Shown here in pieces: positions 1-5,612 of a stretch of DNA of 6,577 nucleotides. The notes under the pieces are model-generated. The model was not told where the DNA came from, did not search any database, and saw nothing but the letters and a program-made list of their open reading frames with translations. How positions within the stretch are numbered: the stretch's first letter is position 1; each line of letters starts with the position of its first letter. Location: positions 1-6,577 of the forward strand of contig CAZRBV010000070.1 of assembly GCA_964598425.1 (NCBI GenBank). The letters run 5' to 3'. The position numbers were made by a program, and so were the translations under genes. Source of the DNA: UBA12567 sp964598425 (GTDB lineage Bacteria > Planctomycetota > Phycisphaerae > Phycisphaerales > SM1A02).

Positions 1-13
1 CAGGCCCTGCTCT

Positions 14-119
<106 letters not shown>

Positions 120-141
120 CAGTGTTACACGCAGAACCAGC

Positions 142-165
142 AAAAAACAGCCCGCTTTCGCGGGC
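142..165 (-). terminator. Rho-independent terminator between tRNA-Tyr and tRNA-Pro
   Basis: On the minus strand a 6-bp stem GCCCGC/GCGGGC (165-160 with 155-150) closes a GAAA tetraloop and is followed, after TG, by six T. This GNRA-capped hairpin plus U-tract lies 9 bp past the tRNA-Tyr 3' end and 22 bp before tRNA-Pro begins. It should end or attenuate tRNA-Tyr transcripts, so tRNA-Pro needs either readthrough or its own promoter in very little space. Confidence 0.82.
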
Positions 166-174
166 ACTCGGGAA

Positions 175-257
175 TGGGCGCGGGAGGATTCGAACCTCCG
201 AAGGCGAACGCCAACAGGTTTACAGCCTGTCCCCTTTGGCCACTTGGGTACACGCCC
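175..257 (-). tRNA. tRNA-Tyr(GTA)
   Basis: The minus strand folds as an 83-nt class II tRNA. The acceptor stem is GGGCGTG with CGCGCCC (one wobble), the D arm carries a 3-bp stem, and the anticodon stem ACAGG/CCTGT encloses CTGTAAA, giving anticodon GTA for tyrosine. The variable arm is long (about 14 nt, stem GGCG/CGCC), which is diagnostic of bacterial tRNA-Tyr. The T arm is GGAGG-TTCGAAT-CCTCC and the discriminator is A. CCA is not encoded. The gene follows the three-gene operon on the same strand after about 90 bp. Confidence 0.96.
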
Positions 258-272
258 TATTGAGAACGCGGC

Positions 273-301
273 AGGGTACCCCATGTCTGTGAGTGGGGCA
301 A
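273..301 (-). promoter_or_regulatory. Possible promoter for tRNA-Tyr
   Basis: On the minus strand TTGCCC (301-296) and TACCCT (278-273) are separated by 17 bp. They match the sigma-70 consensus hexamers at 4 of 6 and 3 of 6 positions. Initiation would fall near 266, leaving a leader of about 9 nt before the tRNA 5' end, which is plausible. The match is weak and could be chance. Confidence 0.3.
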
Positions 302-329
302 GATCAGCAGCACTTCCCAAGTCCGATTT

Positions 330-345
330 CAGCCCCTCAGGGCCG
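330..345 (-). terminator. Weak hairpin after the operon, without a U-tract
   Basis: On the minus strand CGGCCC-TGAG-GGGCTG can form a 6-bp hairpin (one G-U pair) starting 4 bp past the stop codon of the LolA-like gene. It pairs fully only as minus-strand RNA. No run of T follows, so it is not a classical intrinsic terminator. It may slow or partly end transcription, or readthrough may continue into the tRNA genes. Confidence 0.25.
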
Positions 346-349
346 ATTC

Positions 350-1372
350 TCAGTCTGCTCCACTGGCCGGCGTGTCGGCCCACTCGATCCGCGCGTTTAC
401 GAGGATGTCTTCAGCCCGCAGGTCCAACTCCAGATAGGCCGGCGACGAAGGTCTGTCATGAGGGCCGAATCGAAGGTTCTGCAACCGATACTGCTGTAGG
501 TGGATTCGACGGGGCAGCCACAGCCCCGCATACCGTTTGAAGTCGGACATATCCGTCCTCGCCAGCATTGGCCCATGCGGATCATCCATCACCCGATCAA
601 TGCGAATTGGGGCAAACCCACGATCAATGTCCAGGTACAACCAGAATGGTGTGCGCCATCCCACGCGGAGCACTGCCACGTCTCTGCTACGAATCCGAAA
701 GATTGAAGACTCTACGACCGCCGTGCCTTCTGGCAACCGTTCAAGCAGCGAAGCCAGATCGTGTTCGACAGCGCGGGCGGTGCCGTCCCATCGCCTCCCG
801 ATACACCCTCCAGCGCCAAGCCACGAATCCTCAATGCCGAGCATGGGAACGGCCTCTACGGGAATCTCCCGGAGATCGTCATCCAGCCGTGCAAACCACA
901 CGCGTACTCGGTCACTTCGCCACCGCATCGCGCCTGCATCGGATGCCGGGTCCTCAAGCCCGCCCCGCTCCCCGGCCACCTGCCGCTCGAGCAATCCGCC
1001 GTCCTGCCGCCATCGCGTCCACCACAGTGACTCTGTACCGGGCTGGCTCACGGAGGGATCCTCCCGCTGCCGGACCGCAGCGCGATATGACACCTCGATC
1101 GATTCGATCGAGTCCCGCTTGGCAGCAAAGATGGCTCGAACATCGTCTACTGTCGCAGGCGGCGGCGTCCGAGCAGTGTTCCATGCTGAGTACAGCTTGC
1201 CCATGAGCGGCTGATTGCGCCCACCTCCAATTGTGTGAATAGGAATCCGCTCAAACAAGTCCGAGCTTGACCAGCCCATTCGCCCAGCCTCAATGTCGCG
1301 CAGAATCGCCTGGCTCCAGTCAGGGCCAGCCAGAATCGCAGCGAGCGACAGCAATGATATTGCGGAATACAT
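350..1372 (-). CDS. Exported LolA-like protein of unknown function
   Basis: Predicted protein of 340 residues and the last gene of the operon. Residues 1-20 are hydrophobic and signal-peptide-like but lack basic residues, so export is probable rather than clear. The segment at 76-100 (VDDVRAIF, then AAKRDSIESIEVSY) resembles the opening helix and first strand of planctomycete LolA-like/outer-membrane-lipoprotein-sorting proteins. So does the strand-rich C-terminal part: 153-160 (DRVRVWF), 233-250 (AVLRVGWRTPFWLYLDID), then a DDPHGP turn and, at 284-298, a strand with LWLPRRIHLQQYR. LolA itself carries lipoproteins across the periplasm; the function here is unknown. The ATG is chosen because an AGGAGGG site lies 8 nt upstream and the codon overlaps the previous stop as TGATG. 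A 33-residue upstream extension would lie inside the preceding gene and looks like non-coding translation. The family call is by eye and only moderate; the gene itself is secure. Confidence 0.78.
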   Translation of the reverse strand: MYSAISLLSLAAILAGPDWSQAILRDIEAGRMGWSSSDLFERIPIHTIGGGRNQPLMGKLYSAWNTARTPPPATVDDVRAIFAAKRDSIESIEVSYRAAVRQREDPSVSQPGTESLWWTRWRQDGGLLERQVAGERGGLEDPASDAGAMRWRSDRVRVWFARLDDDLREIPVEAVPMLGIEDSWLGAGGCIGRRWDGTARAVEHDLASLLERLPEGTAVVESSIFRIRSRDVAVLRVGWRTPFWLYLDIDRGFAPIRIDRVMDDPHGPMLARTDMSDFKRYAGLWLPRRIHLQQYRLQNLRFGPHDRPSSPAYLELDLRAEDILVNARIEWADTPASGAD

Positions 1373-2358
1373 CAAGTCTTCCCTCCTGCCCGCACGTAGG
1401 CAATGACGGGAATGCGGGCAAGCACGCCTTCCGCGCCAGCCGCGCGCAGAACGATCGTTCCGCGCACGCATCCCGCAACATCACCCTGCGGTTCAAACCG
1501 AACATTCACGTACCGACTTCCCTGAGCGTCAACGCAATGCACTCGCATGCCGACACATCCCTCAATCGATGCCTCGATCTCTTCGTCAAGCCCCGCAATG
1601 TGAACCGTTCCCTCACATGCCATAGCTGACCGAACGGTGCCTAAGAAAAGAGACGGCGGTGAGATTCGAAGATCAGACCGGTCCAACCGGCCATGCAGAG
1701 GGACTTCGTGCTTCACAATTGTCCGAGTTCCTTCATCCGTCGAGATGACTGCATCCAACTTGAGCATCGCCCCGATTTCCCGCGACGCATTCCCTTCGCC
1801 TTCCAATCGAACAATCCATGTTCCACAGTTCTGCCCACAGCCTGCGGCCTCTCCGTCTGCTGGAACGACGGAAACTGCCGGGTCCAGTGAATGCCATGTG
1901 GTCGATACCAGCCTGCCCGGTCCAAACCACTCGACTTCAACTGGCGCGTCGGTACGAACGCCGAGAGCGCACTGCCCAAACCGCACCTGTGATGGACGTA
2001 CCGACAGGCCAGGCACAACGCCCCGGCATGACACACGTAGCGGGGCAGCCGCCCCGTGAAACGCCGCCCACCAGGCATGTGCTCCCGGCTCTGCACCCGG
2101 AGTCACCACCATCTGCACAACACCGCGCTCTTGAGGCCGTAACACTCGCGGCCACTCAACCACATCCACGCACGCAGGACAGCTCACATCTGACTCCGGC
2201 AGATGCCACGTTTCGGAATGCCTGCTGTGGATCTGCGCGTCAACGATGACCGGAGCCCCAGGCATCACCAGCCCGAGGTCAACCTCTACATCAGTCCCAG
2301 GGGCAACCTCGAAGACGGTTGCCCCCAGGACGCCGGCCCACATCAATCCAACAATCAT
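1372..2358 (-). CDS. DUF1573-like protein with three Ig-like domains
   Basis: Predicted protein of 328 residues and the middle gene of the operon. The first 14 residues are a short hydrophobic segment, a possible minimal signal peptide ending near LGA. Residues about 22-116 follow the DUF1573 pattern: a strand with G-x-V, then SCPAC at 59-63 where DUF1573 usually has SCGC, then L-R-P-Q-E-R-G-V-V-Q-M-V-V at 73-85, and a closing strand ending CRGVV. Two further segments start with the same kind of strand: LSVRPSQVRFG (118-128) and LRISPPSLFLG (230-240). This suggests three Ig-like repeats of about 100 residues, as in the ASPM-SPD-2-Hydin/DUF1573 group. The protein has ten cysteines. DUF1573 proteins are generally exported and of unknown role. 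The ATG overlaps the preceding stop as ATGA and has a GAGGAAGG site. The gene is near certain, the family moderate. Confidence 0.82.
   Translation of the reverse strand: MIVGLMWAGVLGATVFEVAPGTDVEVDLGLVMPGAPVIVDAQIHSRHSETWHLPESDVSCPACVDVVEWPRVLRPQERGVVQMVVTPGAEPGAHAWWAAFHGAAAPLRVSCRGVVPGLSVRPSQVRFGQCALGVRTDAPVEVEWFGPGRLVSTTWHSLDPAVSVVPADGEAAGCGQNCGTWIVRLEGEGNASREIGAMLKLDAVISTDEGTRTIVKHEVPLHGRLDRSDLRISPPSLFLGTVRSAMACEGTVHIAGLDEEIEASIEGCVGMRVHCVDAQGSRYVNVRFEPQGDVAGCVRGTIVLRAAGAEGVLARIPVIAYVRAGGKT
1381..1387 (-). promoter_or_regulatory. Ribosome binding site AGGAGGG
   Basis: AGGAGGG on the minus strand lies 8 nt before the ATG at 1372. It is inside the coding end of the DUF1573-like gene. It fixes the start of the LolA-like gene and, with the TGATG overlap, points to translational coupling. 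Confidence 0.75.
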
Positions 2359-2813
2359 TCGCCTTCCTCACATCGAAGGAGCCGCCTCATGGTGCCAGGG
2401 CAAGGAATGTCCATTCCCGAAATGCCTCCAGTCGGTTCGCACGGCCCCGTGCAATAGCCAAACAGGTTGCCAAAGCACTGACACTTCATTTCGTTGTAGG
2501 TAATCTCCTCCGCTCCGCACGACAGATAGAACAGCCGCAACCCGGTGTACTCGTCAGACCACCCAAAGTCCGCACGGCCCACCCCAGGACATCCCTGATG
2601 CGATGTGGATGCCCTGCACACTTCATAGCCCGTAAAGGCTCCGTTTGGACAGACCTTCGGCGGCATTGCGCACGCGTCAAAGATGGTGCCACGATGTACC
2701 GCCGAACAGTTGCGAATGCCGCCCACTGGACCATCACCCGCTGCAGCCACGGTTATGGCACAACACGCTATCAATGCGACCACACCGCAACGCTTCGCTG
2801 CTTGTTTGAACAT
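2355..2813 (-). CDS. Small secreted cysteine-rich protein, unknown family
   Basis: Predicted protein of 152 residues and the first gene of the three-gene operon. I do not recognise the family. Residues 1-25 form a good signal peptide: basic start MFKQAAKR, hydrophobic core VVALIACCAITV, probable cleavage at AAA-GD. The predicted mature part of about 127 residues contains 12 cysteines (36, 48, 55, 66, 75, 99, 111, 113, 121, 125, 138, 148), including CQC (111-113) and CTGPC (121-125). The even number suggests up to six disulfides and so an oxidising, extracytoplasmic location. LIAC at 14-17 resembles a lipobox, but the hydrophobic stretch continues beyond it, so cleavage by signal peptidase I is more likely. 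The start is set by AAGGAG 9 nt upstream; the frame stays open to 3077, but that extension crosses the divergent control region and reads as noise. The stop overlaps the next gene as ATGA. Confidence 0.82.
   Translation of the reverse strand: MFKQAAKRCGVVALIACCAITVAAAGDGPVGGIRNCSAVHRGTIFDACAMPPKVCPNGAFTGYEVCRASTSHQGCPGVGRADFGWSDEYTGLRLFYLSCGAEEITYNEMKCQCFGNLFGYCTGPCEPTGGISGMDIPCPGTMRRLLRCEEGE
2362..2369 (-). promoter_or_regulatory. Ribosome binding site GAGGAAGG
   Basis: GAGGAAGG on the minus strand precedes the ATG at 2358, with the AGGA core 6 nt away. It lies in the last codons of the cysteine-rich protein gene, which ends within the ATGA overlap, and it supports this start. Confidence 0.65.
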
Positions 2814-2822
2814 TACCGTTTG

Positions 2823-2828
2823 CTCCTT
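2823..2828 (-). promoter_or_regulatory. Ribosome binding site AAGGAG
   Basis: AAGGAG on the minus strand lies 9 nt before the ATG at 2813. It decides the start of the cysteine-rich protein against in-frame upstream ATG codons up to 3077. The chosen start also produces a proper signal peptide. Confidence 0.75.
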
Positions 2829-2910
2829 GTGTTGTAGTTTCAAGTCATACTGTGACGCGCGGCAAATGTACGCACTTGCAACCGGCCCGCTGCAAAATCT
2901 GCTTAAAGTC

Positions 2911-2940
2911 GTGACAAGTAGGCAAGAACCCTTCTGTGAT
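2911..2940 (+). promoter_or_regulatory. Possible promoter for the 727-residue protein gene
   Basis: GTGACA (2911-2916) and TGTGAT (2935-2940) are separated by 18 bp. They match TTGACA at 5 of 6 and TATAAT at 4 of 6 positions. Transcription would begin near 2947 and give a leader of about 75 nt. The fit is suggestive only. Confidence 0.3.
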
Positions 2941-3006
2941 TCGTTTCGTGCATCTCTGCGCTTCACGCGACCACATTTTCCGCCAAACCGCTGCCGCTGG
3001 CAGCCC

Positions 3007-3012
3007 GAGGAG
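3007..3012 (+). promoter_or_regulatory. Ribosome binding site GAGGAG
   Basis: GAGGAG lies 9 nt before the ATG at 3022. This ATG is followed directly by a typical signal peptide, which confirms the start. Confidence 0.75.
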
Positions 3013-3021
3013 TAACAGAAC

Positions 3022-5205
3022 ATGCGCACGCTCTCCCACACAATTCTCGTTCTTCTTGCCGCGGCAATCGCGCCCACGGCCTACGGCCAGTGCTTCTCGT
3101 GCGCGATTCCACAATCGGTTCCGGCTGCAACAATCAACGACCTGTGCGACGTGCTGCAAGCCAGCGACCTGCAGCGTGATACAGTCAACAGTATCTACAC
3201 CAGGTACCAGGATGACTGGAAGTCTCTTCAGGACAGCGAAGTCGCAGCCCTCGCCAAGCAAGAGATTACTGGTGCGCACCATCAATCTGATTTGGCAACG
3301 TACGCGGCGCATGTACGCGGGCTCATTCGACAGAACCGCGCGGTATTGAAGTCCCTCGAGGCCGCCGACCAGGCTCTCTTCGATGACGTCGCCGATGCGC
3401 TCTCAGATGATCAGGTCGCGCTGCTCCCGGCATGGCTCTACATGGAACAGGCACGGGCACGAGCCGCCCTGATATCCGGTCGAGGTCATCAGTTTGACCT
3501 CTTGAAACTGCTTCCAGGCGTCAACGACGATGCCGAAGAACGACGACGATGCATCGAAGCCATACTCCCCTCCCTGAAGGCCCAGGCAAATCGACTTCGA
3601 ACGCTTCGATCCGAGATGATGAAAGAGATTGACGGCCTCTATTCCGACGCCCAGAGAGATGTTCTGAACCCCAACGACCTTGCCGCTCAGGTGCAGTCAA
3701 CACTCGCGCAGGCCAACGCTGACCGAGCCACGCTATCAAACGAGTTGGCGACCGATGTACAGCGATCCCTGGAAGACGTCGCCCCTCGCACCGCCAACAT
3801 GATGGTGCTTCGGCTCAAACTCGCCGACTCCGCTGCACATGATGATGCCGCGGTACAAACCATGCTGAACTGGATGGCATCCATTGATGCAGCGGCCATC
3901 AGCCCTGACGTCGCGGAGCGGTGCAAAGAAATCGTCATGGATCACAACAGGGCTGCTGACAGCTGGATGCAGGACATCTTGGCACAGGGTGCTGGAACCG
4001 ATGCCTTTGACAAAGCAGCCGCGAAGCTTTCCACTGTTGATACGGACATTCATGCCGCCATTTTTGCAGCCATCCCATATGCGGACTACCTCCAGGTGAT
4101 CGGACCCTGTAGCCCGGGCGACCAGCAGCACGCCGAGATGCCGACGTCTGAGCCGCATCGCCCAGAGGTCAAAGGGATGGACTTACATCCGATGACTGCT
4201 GCGCGGTTTCAAACGCTCCTGCGAATCCTCAACATCCCATCTCAGTGCGAGGCGTGCTCGTCAGCGTACGAGTCGTATGCCAGGCGATCGGCAGACGATG
4301 ATGTCATTCAAGCCGCATTCCCCGCCACACCGATAAGGCCACACACGACCGTGCCCGAGTGGTTGAATGCCAAGTCGCGCGGCCTTCAGCGAGCAGACGA
4401 ATTGGACTTCCGACTCATCGACGCACTTGCAGTTCACTCGACACCATCCCGCGCTAATCTGGCCACAGCGCAGGCACGAACATGGCGAAGACAGTGCATT
4501 CCAGATCAAGTAACAGCTGACTTACTGATGCCGCAATTCGGTCATACCGACATCGTCGTGGCTGCCTGTGAGGCGGGACTCAATCTCGATGGCCCCACGC
4601 TGGCTGAACTCCTCCTGTGGCACGCCACAAACATCGAGTCGAAGTTAGCGAAGCACGGCGAGATCACCATCTGCCTGCATTGGTCGATTTCATCGGCGGC
4701 GGGCAACATTCACGGTGAGGCGGGAACACCTCTTGAAATCACCGAGCGTTTCAGAGAGAACAAACGACTGGCCTTGCAGGAGCTGCATGAAGCCATCAAT
4801 TCTGCAGAGCGCGACATTACGGCATCGATCCCAGATGATGAGGCCGGAGCATGGCAACACAGCATCGTCAAAGCGATGTGGCCGCGCATCACCCGTGATA
4901 TTGAAGTTGCTCGCACATCACACCGTTCACTCGTAGCCGCCATGCCTCCGCCGATCCGAGCTCAACTGGAACGCAGCTTTGCTGATCTGCTCACCGATGC
5001 CCTGGCACTCCAGGACGAAACAGTGTCGCTCCTGCTGAATCAATCGATTCACCCAGAACACATGACGTTGCTGGGTGATGCACGAATCGAACTTCAAGCG
5101 GTCCTTGATCGCCAGGCGCAGCGAGTGGATCAGTGGCGAGAAGAGGCGAATGACATCGTCTCATCGAGCGAGGTTCTCGCGGTTCATCCATCTGAACTGC
5201 ACTGA
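3022..5205 (+). CDS. Large exported helical repeat protein, unknown function
   Basis: Predicted protein of 727 residues. Residues 1-22 are a classical signal peptide (MRTLSHT, hydrophobic core ILVLLAAAIAP, cleavage after AYG). The mature protein begins Q-C-F-S-C. No other membrane segment is visible, so it is probably periplasmic or secreted. The rest is rich in Ala, Leu, Asp, Glu and Arg in heptad-like spacing and should be almost all alpha-helical. A degenerate duplication is visible: 98-146 (LIRQNRAVLKSLEAADQALF, then DDVADALSDDQVALL) matches 577-625 (RENKRLALQELHEAINSAER, then DITASIPDDEAGAW). Similar openings occur near 38-70, 291-316 and 390-420. A second CxxC, CEAC, lies at 409-412. 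Planctomycetes often encode large exported helical proteins of this style without known role; I do not recognise a named family or catalytic motif. It is divergent from the cysteine-rich operon and has its own ribosome binding site. Confidence 0.85.
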   Translation: MRTLSHTILVLLAAAIAPTAYGQCFSCAIPQSVPAATINDLCDVLQASDLQRDTVNSIYTRYQDDWKSLQDSEVAALAKQEITGAHHQSDLATYAAHVRGLIRQNRAVLKSLEAADQALFDDVADALSDDQVALLPAWLYMEQARARAALISGRGHQFDLLKLLPGVNDDAEERRRCIEAILPSLKAQANRLRTLRSEMMKEIDGLYSDAQRDVLNPNDLAAQVQSTLAQANADRATLSNELATDVQRSLEDVAPRTANMMVLRLKLADSAAHDDAAVQTMLNWMASIDAAAISPDVAERCKEIVMDHNRAADSWMQDILAQGAGTDAFDKAAAKLSTVDTDIHAAIFAAIPYADYLQVIGPCSPGDQQHAEMPTSEPHRPEVKGMDLHPMTAARFQTLLRILNIPSQCEACSSAYESYARRSADDDVIQAAFPATPIRPHTTVPEWLNAKSRGLQRADELDFRLIDALAVHSTPSRANLATAQARTWRRQCIPDQVTADLLMPQFGHTDIVVAACEAGLNLDGPTLAELLLWHATNIESKLAKHGEITICLHWSISSAAGNIHGEAGTPLEITERFRENKRLALQELHEAINSAERDITASIPDDEAGAWQHSIVKAMWPRITRDIEVARTSHRSLVAAMPPPIRAQLERSFADLLTDALALQDETVSLLLNQSIHPEHMTLLGDARIELQAVLDRQAQRVDQWREEANDIVSSSEVLAVHPSELH

Positions 5206-5223
5206 GGTGACCACCCACAGTGA

Positions 5224-5283
5224 GGCCCCCCATCCGGACACGTCTCCGGGATCCCCTGCACCGAAGGCCCCGGATGGGGGGCC
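5224..5283. repeat. Perfect 14-bp inverted repeat, possible terminator
   Basis: GGCCCCCCATCCGG (5224-5237) and its exact reverse complement (5270-5283) flank a 32-nt spacer that contains the palindrome GGGATCCC. It starts 18 bp past the stop codon of the 727-residue gene, a typical place for a terminator. No T-tract follows on either strand, unlike the two tRNA terminators in this window, so termination would be atypical. An alternative is an mRNA 3'-end stabiliser or a dispersed palindromic element. Confidence 0.6.
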
Positions 5284-5382
5284 GAGCATGCATCAGGCAC
5301 AACCGCTCGCCTTGCATGCGTAGTCAGGCGATCCCTCAGGGACTTGCCCCCTCCTTGTCTTCCGATACCGAACGACCGGCCA

Positions 5383-5510
5383 ATGGCACCTTTCGCTCAC
5401 AGCAGTGGCTTGTTCAGCACGATTGAGCTCGATCAATATCACCCGGCAGACTGCTCGGCCCGAGCATCGTCTCCACTCCTCAACGCGACAATGCGGGCGG
5501 AAGGTGCCGT
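5383..5510 (+). ncRNA. Candidate structured RNA or structured leader
   Basis: Positions 5383-5398 pair with 5495-5510 as an uninterrupted 16-bp stem with 13 Watson-Crick and three G-U pairs. All three wobbles are G-U in plus-strand RNA but would be A-C mismatches in minus-strand RNA, so the fold is specific to plus-strand transcripts. The enclosed 96 nt contain a possible second stem AGTGG/CCACT (5404-5408 with 5473-5477). Inside that are two hairpins, 5422-5437 and 5448-5472; the latter has AGAC/GTCT and TGCTCG/CGAGCA stems, a GCC loop and a two-base bulge. It does not resemble RNase P RNA, tmRNA, SRP RNA or a riboswitch I know. It could be a small RNA or the 5' leader of the dockerin-like gene, or chance pairing in GC-rich DNA. 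Confidence 0.22.
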
Positions 5511-5612
5511 AGAGAGGCTCCGAGTGACTGGCAACTGACCGGTGGGCCTCCAGATCCTTCCGCATTGGATCAAAGACTTCGATTCACCCGGCCCGTCAAC
5601 TACGATGGGCCC

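Larger units (their letters stand above)
2814..3021. promoter_or_regulatory. Divergent control region
   Basis: This 208-bp gap between divergently read genes must contain the start signals of both the minus-strand operon and the plus-strand 727-residue gene. I see no clear operator palindrome. On the minus strand TTGTCA (near 2911-2916 in plus numbering) resembles a -35 box, but no good -10 lies 16-18 bp beyond it. GTGACA on the plus strand covers the same bases. Confidence 0.5.
5206..5612. other. Gene-free region rich in inverted repeats
   Basis: These 407 bp separate the 727-residue gene from the dockerin-like gene. Frames open here (for example 5293-5565 minus, 90 codons) have no ribosome binding site, no signal peptide and Arg-rich, low-information products, so I do not call a gene. 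Besides the 14-bp hairpin there are: a long stem 5383-5398 with 5495-5510; a bulged hairpin 5448-5472; a short hairpin ATTGA/TCAAT at 5422-5437; a paired region 5514-5518 with 5546-5550 enclosing ACTGG/CCGGT; and a GCATGCA/TGCATGC pair at 5286-5319. The promoter of the downstream gene must lie here, but no convincing hexamers were found. Confidence 0.6.

Noticed and set aside
537..1214. 225-codon plus-strand open frame
   Set aside because: It is antisense to the LolA-like gene; the product is Ser/Arg/Thr-rich, with no ribosome binding site and no domain pattern. It is a shadow of GC-rich coding DNA.
2755..2775. Lipobox LIAC in the cysteine-rich protein
   Set aside because: The hydrophobic core extends well past the cysteine and an AAA-GD signal peptidase I site follows; lipoprotein status is possible but less likely.
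2814..3077. N-terminal extension of the cysteine-rich protein
   Set aside because: The frame is open, but it covers the divergent control region and the start of the opposite gene; the internal ATG at 2813 has a good ribosome binding site and signal peptide.
5383..5510. Known RNA class (SRP RNA, RNase P, tmRNA, 6S RNA, riboswitch)
   Set aside because: The conserved core motifs of these classes are absent, for example the GGAAGGAAGCAGCC-like SRP loop; only an unnamed structure remains.
5293..5565. 90-codon minus-strand open frame in the intergenic region
   Set aside because: No ribosome binding site, Arg-rich low-information product, and it crosses the inverted-repeat structures; not convincing as a gene.
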